Of a stretch of DNA of 64,000 nucleotides, positions 16,980 through 25,030 are shown in pieces (position 1 is the stretch's first letter; each line of letters opens with the position of its first letter). Under the pieces are notes generated by a model. The model was not told the origin of the DNA. It saw nothing but the letters and a program-made list of their open reading frames with translations, and did no database searches. The DNA comes from Variovorax paradoxus (GTDB lineage Bacteria; Pseudomonadota; Gammaproteobacteria; Burkholderiales; Burkholderiaceae_C), in contig NZ_JXQQ01000044.1 of NCBI RefSeq assembly GCF_000834655.1, forward strand, positions 62,001-126,000, in the 5' to 3' direction. Position numbers and translations under genes: made by a program.

Positions 16980-17023
16980 CACCGCGCCCGCCATCCAAGC
17001 GCTGCACCTCAAAGGTATTTGCA

Positions 17024-18325
17024 ATGCGCGTGATCGTTCTTGGCGCCGGCCTGCTCGGCGTGACTTCGGCTTATTACCTCCAGCAACTCGGCCACGAAGT
17101 GACCGTGATCGACCGGCAGGCCACCCCGGCCGCCGAAACCAGCTTCGCCAACGGCGGGCAGATCTCGGTGAGCCACGCCGAGCCCTGGGCCAACCCCAGT
17201 GCGCCGCTCAAGGTGCTGCAGTGGCTCGGCAAGGAAGACGCCCCCCTGCTCTTTCGCATCCGTGCCGACATGCGCCAGTGGCTCTGGGGCCTGCAGTTCC
17301 TGCGCGAATGCACCCCGGCGCGCACCAGGCACAACATCGAGCAGATCGTGCGCCTGGGCACCTACAGCCGCGACACGCTGCAGCAATTGCGCCGCGACAC
17401 GGGCCTCGCCTACGACCAGCGCACGCAGGGCATCCTGCATTTCTATACGACGCAAAAGGAGTTCGACGGCGCCCTGGCACCCGCCGAGCAGATGCGCGCC
17501 CTCGGCTGCGAGCGGCTGGTGATCTCGGCCGACGAGGCGGTGAAGATCGAGCCCGCCCTCGCCCACATCCGCCCCCAGCTGGCCGGCGCCACCTACACGG
17601 CCGAGGACGAATCGGGCGACGCGAATCGATTCGCGCGCGAACTCGTGGGCCTCGCGGCCGCGGCCGGCGTGAAGTTCCTCATGAACCACACGGTGACCGC
17701 GCTGCGCGAAGCCGGCGGCAGCATCGACCACGTCGAGGCCACCGACAACGAAGGCCGCTTCCAGCGCATCCGCGGCGATGCCTTTGTGCTGGCGATGGGA
17801 TCGCTCAGCCCGCTGTATGCGGCGCCGCTGGGCATCCGCCTGCCGATCTATCCGGCCAAGGGCTATTCGGTGACGCTGCCCGTCAAGGACGCCTCGAAGG
17901 CGCACCAGGTCTCGCTGACCGACGACGAGTTCAAGCTCGTGTTTTCGCGCTACACGTCGGAATCGGGCGACCGCCTGCGCATCGCCGGCACGGCCGAGCT
18001 CAACGGCTACGACCGCGACCTGAACCGCGTGCGCTGCGAGGCCATCGTGCGGCGCGTCGAGGAACTGTTCCCCGGCGCGGGCGACACCACGCAGGCCCAG
18101 TTCTGGACGGGCCTGCGGCCCGCAACGCCGAGCAACGTGCCGATTATCGGCAAGACGAAGCTGCCGAACCTGTACCTGAACACCGGCCACGGCACGCTCG
18201 GATGGACGCACGCCTGCGGCTCGGGCAAGTCGATCGCGCGGATCGTGAGCGGGCTTGCGCCCGAGGTGGACTTCGCGTTCACCGGCATGCCGGCGCCGCA
18301 GCCGCGCGTGCTGCAGCCGGCCTGA
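17024..18325 (+). CDS. dadA: D-amino acid dehydrogenase, small-subunit type (DadA-like)
   Basis: This 433-residue FAD-dependent DAO-family oxidoreductase is close in length to E. coli DadA. It opens with RVIVLGAGLLGVTSAYYL (GxGxxG at 8-13) and an acidic residue in VTVIDRQ. PAKGYSVTLP and the C-terminal LYLNTGHGTLGWTHACGSG are typical of DadA. The family deaminates D-amino acids, or glycine in some members, and passes electrons to the quinone pool. The ATG at 17024 has AAAGG eight bases upstream. The tandem glycine riboswitch in its leader makes glycine, or an amino acid that yields glycine, the likely signal and perhaps a substrate. It stands alone and converges with the FIST-domain gene. Confidence 0.88.
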   Translation: MRVIVLGAGLLGVTSAYYLQQLGHEVTVIDRQATPAAETSFANGGQISVSHAEPWANPSAPLKVLQWLGKEDAPLLFRIRADMRQWLWGLQFLRECTPARTRHNIEQIVRLGTYSRDTLQQLRRDTGLAYDQRTQGILHFYTTQKEFDGALAPAEQMRALGCERLVISADEAVKIEPALAHIRPQLAGATYTAEDESGDANRFARELVGLAAAAGVKFLMNHTVTALREAGGSIDHVEATDNEGRFQRIRGDAFVLAMGSLSPLYAAPLGIRLPIYPAKGYSVTLPVKDASKAHQVSLTDDEFKLVFSRYTSESGDRLRIAGTAELNGYDRDLNRVRCEAIVRRVEELFPGAGDTTQAQFWTGLRPATPSNVPIIGKTKLPNLYLNTGHGTLGWTHACGSGKSIARIVSGLAPEVDFAFTGMPAPQPRVLQPA

Positions 18326-18419
18326 TCGCGGCCCGTCAGAAGGTGCGAATGATTTCGGCGTGCCGGAGCGGGCGTGCCTTGGCGCGATGAGCGGGTACGG
18401 CGGATTCGTTCACACCGTC

Positions 18420-19709
18420 TCAGTCCTTGCTGGTGAACACCGTCAGCACGCCGGTGTACCCATACAGGTGATGCCGGGCGATTTCGCCCGCGGCGAAGAA
18501 GCCGACCAGCGGCACGTCGCCCAGCGCGTGGCGCACGATCTGCAGTTCGGCGCCCGGTGCGCCGAAGTGCGGACCGCCGCGCCCGGAGCAGCTCACGTAC
18601 ACCGCTCCCGAAATGCGGCGCGCGGGGTGCGGCGCCGCCTCGGCTTCGCCGGCGGCCACGGCGCGGGCGGTGGCCAGCGTCTGTTCTTCGGGCTCCAGCT
18701 CTTCGCGAATCTCGGCGCAGATGCGCATCAGGTCGGCCCGCGCCGCCTGCGCGTTGCGCCGGCAGAAGGTCAGCCGCATGCCGGCCTCGGCCACGTCGGC
18801 GATCGCGATGCCGCGGCGCGTCGGGTCCAGGCCGATGATGTGGCGCACCAGCACGTCGGCGCCCAGGTCGCCGGTGCGGCGCACGCCGTCGCTGCCCGCA
18901 TCGGCCAGGCCGACCAGCGTGTTGCGCACGGCGTCGATGGCCTCCTGCGGGCGGTCGAGCGACACCTGCAGGTCGGCCAGCAGCACGTCGAGCGCGGGCT
19001 CGCCGTCCAGCTTGAGCAGGAGGTTGCCGTCGGCCTCGGTGATCTCGCGTTCGCGCACGCCCGAGCGCAGCGGCTGGCAGCCCTGCGTGACGCGCGAGAC
19101 CAGGCGCACGCCCTCGCCGAACACCACGCCCGAGAGGCCGCCCGAGAACACGCCGCCCGCGGCGCCGTGCCCGCGGATGTTGCCGTTGCCGCCCACCGCG
19201 AACTGCAGCGCGCCAGCACGGCCCGACGAGAGCCCGCCGAAGAGGTAGCCGGTGTCGACGCGGCCGGCCATCTCGCCGATCAGCTCGGTGAGGTCGGGCG
19301 TCGCGGGGTCGGCGTGGACGAGCGCGGTGTGCGCTTCGAACCCGCTCATCTCCGAATTGCTCAGCGGCGCGACGCCCGAGAACACGCGGTACTGGTCGCT
19401 GGGCAGCGCGCAGAGCATGAGGCTCATGCCGGGCTCGTCGAAATATTCGGCGTTGTTGGCCGAGACACCGATGCCCACGGTGCCCGACCAGTCGGTCACC
19501 TCGGGCAGCTCGGCGCCCAGGTGATCGAGGATCTCCTGCGCCTCGGCCGCGTAGTGGTCGGTGATGTAGAGCAGCCCGAGCGTCGGTGACGACGCGTAGT
19601 CGGGCAGGGCCATCTGCGCGCGCAGCTGGGCCAGCACGAGGCCGGCCGCCATGCGCCATTGCGGGTGGGTGGCATGGCCGGAGGGAAACAACTTCATGAT
19701 GCGTGCCAA
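18420..19709 (-). CDS. FIST-domain signal transduction protein
   Basis: This soluble protein of 429 residues has no membrane segment. The N-terminal FIST domain covers about residues 40-240 with GTVGIGVSANNAEYF and FGGLSSGRAGALQFAV, and the FIST_C domain covers about 250-415, ending in VPLVGFFAAGEIARHHLYGYTG. FIST proteins are thought to be small-molecule sensors, often linked to chemotaxis or two-component systems; neither is encoded nearby. The ATG could also be MKLFPSG five codons later. It follows phaM on the same strand by 33 bases, so the two are probably co-transcribed. The ligand is unknown. Confidence 0.88.
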   Translation of the reverse strand: MARIMKLFPSGHATHPQWRMAAGLVLAQLRAQMALPDYASSPTLGLLYITDHYAAEAQEILDHLGAELPEVTDWSGTVGIGVSANNAEYFDEPGMSLMLCALPSDQYRVFSGVAPLSNSEMSGFEAHTALVHADPATPDLTELIGEMAGRVDTGYLFGGLSSGRAGALQFAVGGNGNIRGHGAAGGVFSGGLSGVVFGEGVRLVSRVTQGCQPLRSGVREREITEADGNLLLKLDGEPALDVLLADLQVSLDRPQEAIDAVRNTLVGLADAGSDGVRRTGDLGADVLVRHIIGLDPTRRGIAIADVAEAGMRLTFCRRNAQAARADLMRICAEIREELEPEEQTLATARAVAAGEAEAAPHPARRISGAVYVSCSGRGGPHFGAPGAELQIVRHALGDVPLVGFFAAGEIARHHLYGYTGVLTVFTSKD

Positions 19710-19742
19710 CCCGTTCTCTTCAAAAGTGGAATGTGTAGGACG

Positions 19743-20498
19743 TCAGCGGCGGCCGGTGGTTCGCTTGCGGGCGGCGGTCGACGTCTTTTTCTTCGCGGCG
19801 GGCGTTGTCGCCTTTCGTGCCGCGGTCTTGGCTGCCGGCTTTTTTGCGGCGGCCGTCTTGCCCATCGCCTTGCCGACCGCGTCGGCCAGCGGCTGGGCCA
19901 TGGCGGGGACCTTGAGCTGGGCCGCGTCCTGCAGCGCCGAGCTGGCGATCTGCTGGAACTGCTCGGTCAGCGAGCCCCACCACTGCATCGGATCGACCAC
20001 GCCGGCGCCGTCTGCAGCGGCAGCCGCCTTGCTGCGCGGCTTTTTCTTCGGAGCGGGTGCTTCTTCTTTCTCGATCTCGGCTTCGTCTTCTTCCTCGGCC
20101 GGCTCGGGTTCGGGCGCCGCGGCTGCGAAAGGCGTTGGCGCCGGCGCCGGAGCGACGGCCGCGGCCTGCTTGGTGAACGCGCTCGCCAGGTCCTCCATCC
20201 GCACGTTCATGCCGCGCAGGGTCGAGAGCGTCATCTTCTGCACCTCGAGCGCCTGGATCGTGGCCTTGAGCGCATGGCCGTTCTGCTCGAGCCAGTACTG
20301 CACGGTCTTAAGTTCCTGGATGCGTTTGTCGACCTCTTCCACGCTCAGCGTGGGCGCCACCCAGCTCGCCAGGCTCGGGATGCCCGGCACCGACGATGCG
20401 GCACCGGCGCCTGCGGCGGCGCCCCCGGCCAGGTTCTTCAGGAAGTCGAATCCGGGGACGAACTGGCTGAAGTTGAAGGGTTGGCTGGCGTTGGTCAT
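19743..20498 (-). CDS. phaM: PHB granule-associated protein PhaM
   Basis: A 251-residue protein with the PhaM plan. A conserved N-terminal part includes FVPGFDFLKNLAGG and TLSVEEVDKRIQELKTVQYW, with a helical segment ending at MEDLASAFTKQ. Then come an Ala/Pro/Glu linker and an acidic/Lys stretch. The C-terminus is histone-H1-like, rich in Lys, Ala and Thr (repeats of the AAKKPAAKT type, ending RKRTTGRR). In Ralstonia, PhaM activates PHB synthase and binds both granules and DNA, spreading granules to daughter cells. The basic tail here would be the DNA-binding part. A GGAG ribosome site precedes the ATG. The phaC gene is not in this window. Confidence 0.85.
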   Translation of the reverse strand: MTNASQPFNFSQFVPGFDFLKNLAGGAAAGAGAASSVPGIPSLASWVAPTLSVEEVDKRIQELKTVQYWLEQNGHALKATIQALEVQKMTLSTLRGMNVRMEDLASAFTKQAAAVAPAPAPTPFAAAAPEPEPAEEEDEAEIEKEEAPAPKKKPRSKAAAAADGAGVVDPMQWWGSLTEQFQQIASSALQDAAQLKVPAMAQPLADAVGKAMGKTAAAKKPAAKTAARKATTPAAKKKTSTAARKRTTGRR

Positions 20499-20563
20499 GC
20501 GGGAGGTCTCCAGGCTGGGTTTTCTTGTGCTGCCAGCTTACTCCAAGCCTCCGGCGTCCGGCC

Positions 20564-22009
20564 TCAAAGCTCGCTTCTGACCTTGCTGAAGACCTTCCAG
20601 AAAGTCGCATCCTGCGAGGTCGCGAAATTGATCCGCATCATGGTGCTGGGCGGCCGGCGCGCATGGAACAGCGAGCCCGGCGCGAGCAGGTAGCCCTGGT
20701 CGAGCATGCGCTGGGTGAGCGCGTCGGTGTCGACGCCCGTATCGACCCAGCCGAAGAGCCCCGCCGGCTCCGAGGCGAAGGTGCATCCGTGCGACATCGC
20801 GAGCTTCACCGACCGCCCGCGCGCACCGTCGAGCCGGATGCGTATGCGATCCGCGTGCCGGCGCAGCTGGCCCTGGTCGATGCACCACGACAACGCCCGC
20901 TCGAAGAGGGTGGGCGAGGTCAGCGTGGCCAGCAGCTTGGTTTCCAGCAGCCGCTCCTTCAGCGCGGGCGATGCGGCCAGGAAGCCGATGCGCCAGTTGG
21001 GCGCGATGATCTTGGCGAAACCGCTCACATAGACGGTGCGCTGCAGCCCGTCGAGCGCGCTCAGCCGCGTGGCGTGCTCGGGCGCGAGGTGGCTGTACGT
21101 ATCGTCCTCGACGATGTGGAAGTCGTGCTCGTTCGCGAGCTTGAGCACCCGGTGGGCGCTCCCGGGCGTGAGGCTGTAGCCCGTCGGGTTGTGCAGCACG
21201 CTCACGCTCACGAAGAGCTTGGGCTTGTGCAGCGCGCAGTACTGCGCCATCACTTCCAGGTCGGGCCCGTCGGCGCGGCGCGGCACGGGCAGGATGCGCA
21301 TGCCCAGCGCCTCCAGCCGCGCGAATTCGAGCGCCCAGCCCGGCTCCTCGACCATCACCGGGTCGCCCGGGCGCAGCAGCGTGCGGCTCACGATGTCCAG
21401 CGCATGGGTGGCGCCGATGGTGGTGATGATCTGGTCGGGCGCGGCAGGCACGTTGATGCCCACGAGCTTTTGCGAGAGGCTGCGGCGCAGGCTCATGTCG
21501 CCCGAGGGCTCGCCGTACTGGAGCGACAGCTCCTGCAGCACGGCTGTACCGGTCATGCGCCGCACCGCCGTGGGGATGAAGGTCGACGTCATCCAGTCCG
21601 GCGGGAAGACGCCCATGCCCGGCTGCGGCTTGTCGCTCGGGCGGTGGAACATGCTGCGGATCAGCGAGCTCGCGTCGGCCGGTACGCGCGAGGCCATCAT
21701 CTGAACGGCCATGGCCGCCGGCATGTCGCCCACGCCGACGGCGTCGGAGGTCTTGCCCGAACGGCCTTCCTGCACCTGCGCCGAATCGCGCACGTAGAAG
21801 CCGCGCTGCCTGCGGGCTTCGACGAGCCCCTGCGCGAGCAGCTGGTCGTACGCGGCGACCACGGTGTACGGGCTCACGCCCTGTTGCCGCGCGCACTCGC
21901 GCACCGAGGGCAACCGGGCGCCGGGCGGCAGCAGCCGGGTGCGGATGCGCTCGGCCAAGCGGTCGGCCAGCTGGCCGGTCAACGACTGGGTGGAGGTTCG
22001 TGTCAGCAT
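20564..22009 (-). CDS. MocR-type regulator (GntR HTH fused to PLP aminotransferase fold)
   Basis: The 481-residue protein has an N-terminal GntR winged helix at about 12-73 (RLPSVRECARQQGVSPYTVVAAY), a linker, and a type-I aminotransferase-like domain with the PLP-binding lysine K333 in SGFAKIIAPNWRIGF. The earlier NPTG motif and EDDTYSHL confirm the fold. MocR proteins use PLP, or a PLP-amino-acid adduct, as the signal. It is transcribed away from a LysE exporter gene, with a strong inverted repeat in the 90-base gap. It is therefore likely to control that exporter run and itself in response to an amino acid. Confidence 0.92.
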   Translation of the reverse strand: MLTRTSTQSLTGQLADRLAERIRTRLLPPGARLPSVRECARQQGVSPYTVVAAYDQLLAQGLVEARRQRGFYVRDSAQVQEGRSGKTSDAVGVGDMPAAMAVQMMASRVPADASSLIRSMFHRPSDKPQPGMGVFPPDWMTSTFIPTAVRRMTGTAVLQELSLQYGEPSGDMSLRRSLSQKLVGINVPAAPDQIITTIGATHALDIVSRTLLRPGDPVMVEEPGWALEFARLEALGMRILPVPRRADGPDLEVMAQYCALHKPKLFVSVSVLHNPTGYSLTPGSAHRVLKLANEHDFHIVEDDTYSHLAPEHATRLSALDGLQRTVYVSGFAKIIAPNWRIGFLAASPALKERLLETKLLATLTSPTLFERALSWCIDQGQLRRHADRIRIRLDGARGRSVKLAMSHGCTFASEPAGLFGWVDTGVDTDALTQRMLDQGYLLAPGSLFHARRPPSTMMRINFATSQDATFWKVFSKVRSEL

Positions 22010-22027
22010 GCTGTGTCGATGGCTTCA

Positions 22028-22066
22028 CCAATACAGATGACCTGTTTGTCCGGTTATCTGTACTGG
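22028..22066. promoter_or_regulatory. Probable MocR operator (inverted repeat)
   Basis: CCAATACAGATGACC (22028-22042) and GGTTATCTGTACTGG (22052-22066) are inverted copies matching at 13 of 15 positions, with a 9-base spacer. A partly overlapping direct repeat is also present: CTGTACTGG (22058-22066) and CTGTAATGG (22069-22077), 11 bases apart, so on one face of the helix. Mixed inverted and direct repeats are common at MocR sites. It lies between the divergent MocR and LysE genes and covers the likely -35 box. Confidence 0.6.
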
Positions 22067-22075
22067 AACTGTAAT
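22046..22075 (+). promoter_or_regulatory. Possible promoter of the LysE-EamA run
   Basis: TTGTCC (22046-22051) and TGTAAT (22070-22075) have an 18-base spacer and lie 25 bases before the LysE ATG. Neither box is perfect, but the placement is right and the inverted repeat overlaps the -35 box, which would suit regulation by the divergent MocR. Confidence 0.45.
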
Positions 22076-22099
22076 GGTCACAAGTTTAGAGTCTGTGTC

Positions 22100-22699
22100 A
22101 TGAACTGGCAAGAATTCACCGCGCTGCTGGTGCTGGCCACGGCGATGAGTTTTTCGCCCGGTCCCAACACCACGCTTTCCACCGCCCTGGCGGCCAACGG
22201 CGGCCTGCCGCGCGCGATGCGCTTCGTGGTCGCGGTGCCGATCGGCTGGACGCTGCTGCTGGCGATCTGCGCGGCCGGCCTCGGCGCGCTGGTGGTGGCG
22301 GTGCCGCCGCTGCGCCTGGCGATCAAGGCGCTGGGCATCGGCTACCTGCTGTGGCTGGCCTGGAAGCTCAGCGGCAGCGGCACGCTGGGCAAGGCCGATG
22401 GCGCCAGGCTCAACGTCGGTTTCGGCCAGGGCGTGATGCTGCAGTTCGTCAACATCAAGGCGTGGCTCCTGGCGCTCACGCTGGTGGCCGGATGGATCGC
22501 CGGCCAGCCCGATGCGCTCTCGCGCTTTGCCATCGTCGCGCCGGTGATGCTGTTCTATGCCTTCACCAGCAACTTCGCCTATGCGCTGGTCGGCGCGCTG
22601 CTGCGCGACTGGCTCGCCAGGGGCAAGCGCCTCCTGTGGTTCAACCGTGCGATGGGCCTGGTGCTGGTGCTCACGGCGTGGTGGATGGTGAGCGTATGA
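22100..22699 (+). CDS. LysE/RhtB-family amino-acid exporter, copy 1
   Basis: A 199-residue inner-membrane protein with about six hydrophobic segments and the family signature MSFSPGPNTTLSTALAANGG near the N-terminus, then LGIGYLLWLAWKL and FVNIKAWLLALT. LysE/RhtB proteins export amino acids or derivatives by proton exchange. It is divergent from the MocR regulator and its promoter overlaps the probable operator. This makes it the best candidate for the main regulated target. Its stop overlaps a 20-codon reading frame (22696-22758) that in turn overlaps the EamA gene, so the pair is likely co-translated. Confidence 0.9.
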   Translation: MNWQEFTALLVLATAMSFSPGPNTTLSTALAANGGLPRAMRFVVAVPIGWTLLLAICAAGLGALVVAVPPLRLAIKALGIGYLLWLAWKLSGSGTLGKADGARLNVGFGQGVMLQFVNIKAWLLALTLVAGWIAGQPDALSRFAIVAPVMLFYAFTSNFAYALVGALLRDWLARGKRLLWFNRAMGLVLVLTAWWMVSV

Positions 22700-22758
22700 G
22701 CCGCCGGGCCGCTCCCAAGGCGAATGCCGCAGTGCGCAGCGCGGAGGCTGCGCAATGA
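22696..22758 (+). CDS. 20-codon reading frame linking LysE and EamA genes
   Basis: ATG 22696 overlaps the LysE stop (ATGA), and its own TGA at 22756-22758 overlaps the EamA ATG at 22755. The peptide (MSRRAAPKANAAVRSAEAAQ) has no recognisable feature. It may serve only to carry ribosomes from one gene to the next, or it may be chance. Confidence 0.2.
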   Translation: MSRRAAPKANAAVRSAEAAQ

Positions 22759-23717
22759 GCAAGAAGCTCGACATCAAGGACGAAACGCTGGGCATGTGGC
22801 TCGGCGTGATCGGCGTCGCCATGTTCGCCATCACGCTGCCGATGACACGGCTGGCCACCGGCTCGCAAGACGCACCGCAGCTCTCGCCCTGGTTCGTCAC
22901 GCTCGGGCGCGCGGCGCTGGCGGGTGTGCTCTCGGCCATCTTCCTGCTGGTCACGCGCTCCCCGCGGCCGGCCGCACACCAGTGGAAGCCGCTGGGCATC
23001 GCGGTGCTGGGCAACTGCATCGGCTTTCCGCTGCTGCTGGCCTATGCGCTGCGCGTGGTCACGGCCAGCCACGCGGCGGTGGTGACGGCGCTGCTGCCGC
23101 TGGTGACGGCCGCCGTTGCGGCCTGGGTGCTGCACCAGCGCGCGCGCCTGGGTTTCTGGCTCTGCGCCATCGCGGGCAGCCTGCTGGTGGTGGTGTTCTC
23201 GGTGCTGCGCGCAAGCCAGAGCGGCCATGGCTTCGGCTTCGAATGGGCCGACCTGCTGCTGGTGGGCGCGGTCATCGCCGCCTCCTTCGGCTACATCTAC
23301 GGCGCGCAGATCACGCCTTCGCTGGGCGCCGAGCGCGTGATCTGCTGGGTCTGTGTGATGGCGCTGCCCTTCACGCTGCCGGCCACGCTGGCGCTGTGGC
23401 CGACGCAGCCCATCGCCACGACGTCGTGGCTGGGCTTCGTTTACGTCGGCATGTTCTCGATGTGGATCGGCTTCTTCGCCTGGTACCGGGGCCTCGCCCT
23501 CGGCGGCGCGCTGCGCGTGAGCCAGACGCAGTTGTTGCAACCCTTTTTGTCGATCCTCGCGTCGATCCCGATCCTGGGCGAACCGCTCGACGTGGTGACG
23601 CTGGGCTTCGCCATTGCCGTGGTCGCCACCGTGGTCATCGGCAAGCGTCTCTCGCAGCCGCCGGCCGCACTCGCCGCAGCGCCGCTCCCCACGGGCGCGG
23701 CCGGAAGAAGCCGATGA
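22755..23717 (+). CDS. EamA/DMT-superfamily transporter
   Basis: At 320 residues, with about ten hydrophobic segments in two EamA repeats (roughly 15-145 and 165-300). The second repeat has GFVYVGMFSMWIGFFAWYRGLA and a conserved end ILASIPILGEPLDVVTLGFA. Members export amino acids, threonine/homoserine or other metabolites. The ATG overlaps the stop of the short linking frame. With the LysE gene it forms an exporter pair downstream of the MocR-controlled promoter. The substrate is not evident. The last 20 residues are Ala/Pro-rich. Confidence 0.88.
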   Translation: MSKKLDIKDETLGMWLGVIGVAMFAITLPMTRLATGSQDAPQLSPWFVTLGRAALAGVLSAIFLLVTRSPRPAAHQWKPLGIAVLGNCIGFPLLLAYALRVVTASHAAVVTALLPLVTAAVAAWVLHQRARLGFWLCAIAGSLLVVVFSVLRASQSGHGFGFEWADLLLVGAVIAASFGYIYGAQITPSLGAERVICWVCVMALPFTLPATLALWPTQPIATTSWLGFVYVGMFSMWIGFFAWYRGLALGGALRVSQTQLLQPFLSILASIPILGEPLDVVTLGFAIAVVATVVIGKRLSQPPAALAAAPLPTGAAGRSR

Positions 23718-23814
23718 CCACGCCCCTTCACGCCGCCTGCAACAAAATCCTGGTTGCATCCCTCGGCGACCTGCCATCGAATCTCACCTCACCCCGCCTG
23801 AAAGAAGAAACGCC

Positions 23815-25017
23815 ATGAACTGGAAACTCGCCGCCCGCGCCGCCAAGATGAACCCGTCGGTGCTGCGCGAAATCCTCAAGGTCACCGAACGCCCCGGCAT
23901 CATCAGCCTGGCCGGCGGCCTGCCCTCGCCCAAGACCTTCCCGATCCAGGCCTTCGCCGACGCCTGCGCCGAGGTGCTGCACAACGACGGCCAGGCCGCG
24001 CTGCAGTACGCCGCGAGCGAAGGCTACGCGCCGCTTCGCCAGGCCGTGGCCGACATGCTGCCGTGGACCGTCGATCCCGCGCAGGTGCTCATCACCACCG
24101 GCTCGCAGCAGGGCCTGGACCTCGTGGCCAAGGTGCTGATCGATCCGGGCAGCAAGGTGCTGGTGGAGACGCCCACCTACCTCGGCGCGCTGCAGGCCTT
24201 CGGCCCGATGGAGCCGAATCCGATGAGCGTGGCGAGCGACGAAGACGGCGTGATCGTCGACGACCTCGTGGCCAAGGCGAAGGACGCGCGCTTCGTCTAC
24301 CTGCTGCCCAACTTCCAGAACCCCACCGGCCGCACCATGACCGAAGAGCGCCGCGCCGCCGTCTCGGCCGCCGCCGCCGAAGCGGGCCTCCCGATCATCG
24401 AAGACAACCCCTACGGCGAACTCTGGTTCGACGAAGCGCCGCCGCTGCCGCTGACGGCGCGCAACCCCGAAGGCTGCATCTACCTGGGCTCGTTCTCCAA
24501 GGTGCTGGCGCCCGGCTTGCGCCTGGGCTTCCTGGTGGCACCCAAGGCCATCTACCCGAAGCTCCTGCAGGCCAAGCAGGCCGTCGACCTGCACACGCCG
24601 ATCTTCACGCAGCGCATGGTGTCGGCCGTGATGAAGGACGGCTTCCTCGACCGCCACGTGCCCACCATTCGCGCGCTCTACAAGCGCCAGCGCGACGCGA
24701 TGATGGCGGCGCTCACCCGGGAGATGGCCGGCCTGGATGTGAAGTTCAACGCGCCCAAGGGCGGCATGTTCCTGTGGGCGCGCCTGCCCGAGGGCATCGA
24801 CACCGTGAAGCTGCTGCCCAAGGCGGTCGAGCGCAACGTGGCCTTCGTGCCCGGCGCGCCGTTCTATGCGGGCCTGGGCGATCCGCGCACGCTGCGCCTG
24901 TCGTTCGTGACGGCCAGCGTGGAAGAGATCGACACCGCCATCGCCGCCCTCGCGCTCACGCTGCGCGAAGAACTGGCGCTGCTCGGCGAGCACAAGCTCG
25001 CGCCCGCATCGGTGTGA
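23815..25017 (+). CDS. PLP-dependent aminotransferase, class I/II (2-aminoadipate or aromatic transaminase type)
   Basis: A 400-residue fold-type-I enzyme with IISLAGGLPSPKTFP, the ITTGSQQGLDLV cofactor region, LLPNFQNPTGRTM and EDNPYGELWF. The PLP lysine is K229 in GSFSKVLAPGLRLGF. There is no HTH domain, unlike the MocR protein nearby. This architecture (LysN/AraT-like) covers alpha-aminoadipate, aromatic and branched-chain aminotransferases. ATG 23815 is preceded by a purine-rich AAAGAAGAAA. It lies 97 bases after the EamA gene and 13 before a second LysE gene, so it may control the pool of the amino acid these exporters handle. Confidence 0.9.
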   Translation: MNWKLAARAAKMNPSVLREILKVTERPGIISLAGGLPSPKTFPIQAFADACAEVLHNDGQAALQYAASEGYAPLRQAVADMLPWTVDPAQVLITTGSQQGLDLVAKVLIDPGSKVLVETPTYLGALQAFGPMEPNPMSVASDEDGVIVDDLVAKAKDARFVYLLPNFQNPTGRTMTEERRAAVSAAAAEAGLPIIEDNPYGELWFDEAPPLPLTARNPEGCIYLGSFSKVLAPGLRLGFLVAPKAIYPKLLQAKQAVDLHTPIFTQRMVSAVMKDGFLDRHVPTIRALYKRQRDAMMAALTREMAGLDVKFNAPKGGMFLWARLPEGIDTVKLLPKAVERNVAFVPGAPFYAGLGDPRTLRLSFVTASVEEIDTAIAALALTLREELALLGEHKLAPASV

Positions 25018-25030
25018 GGGGGCGGGGACG

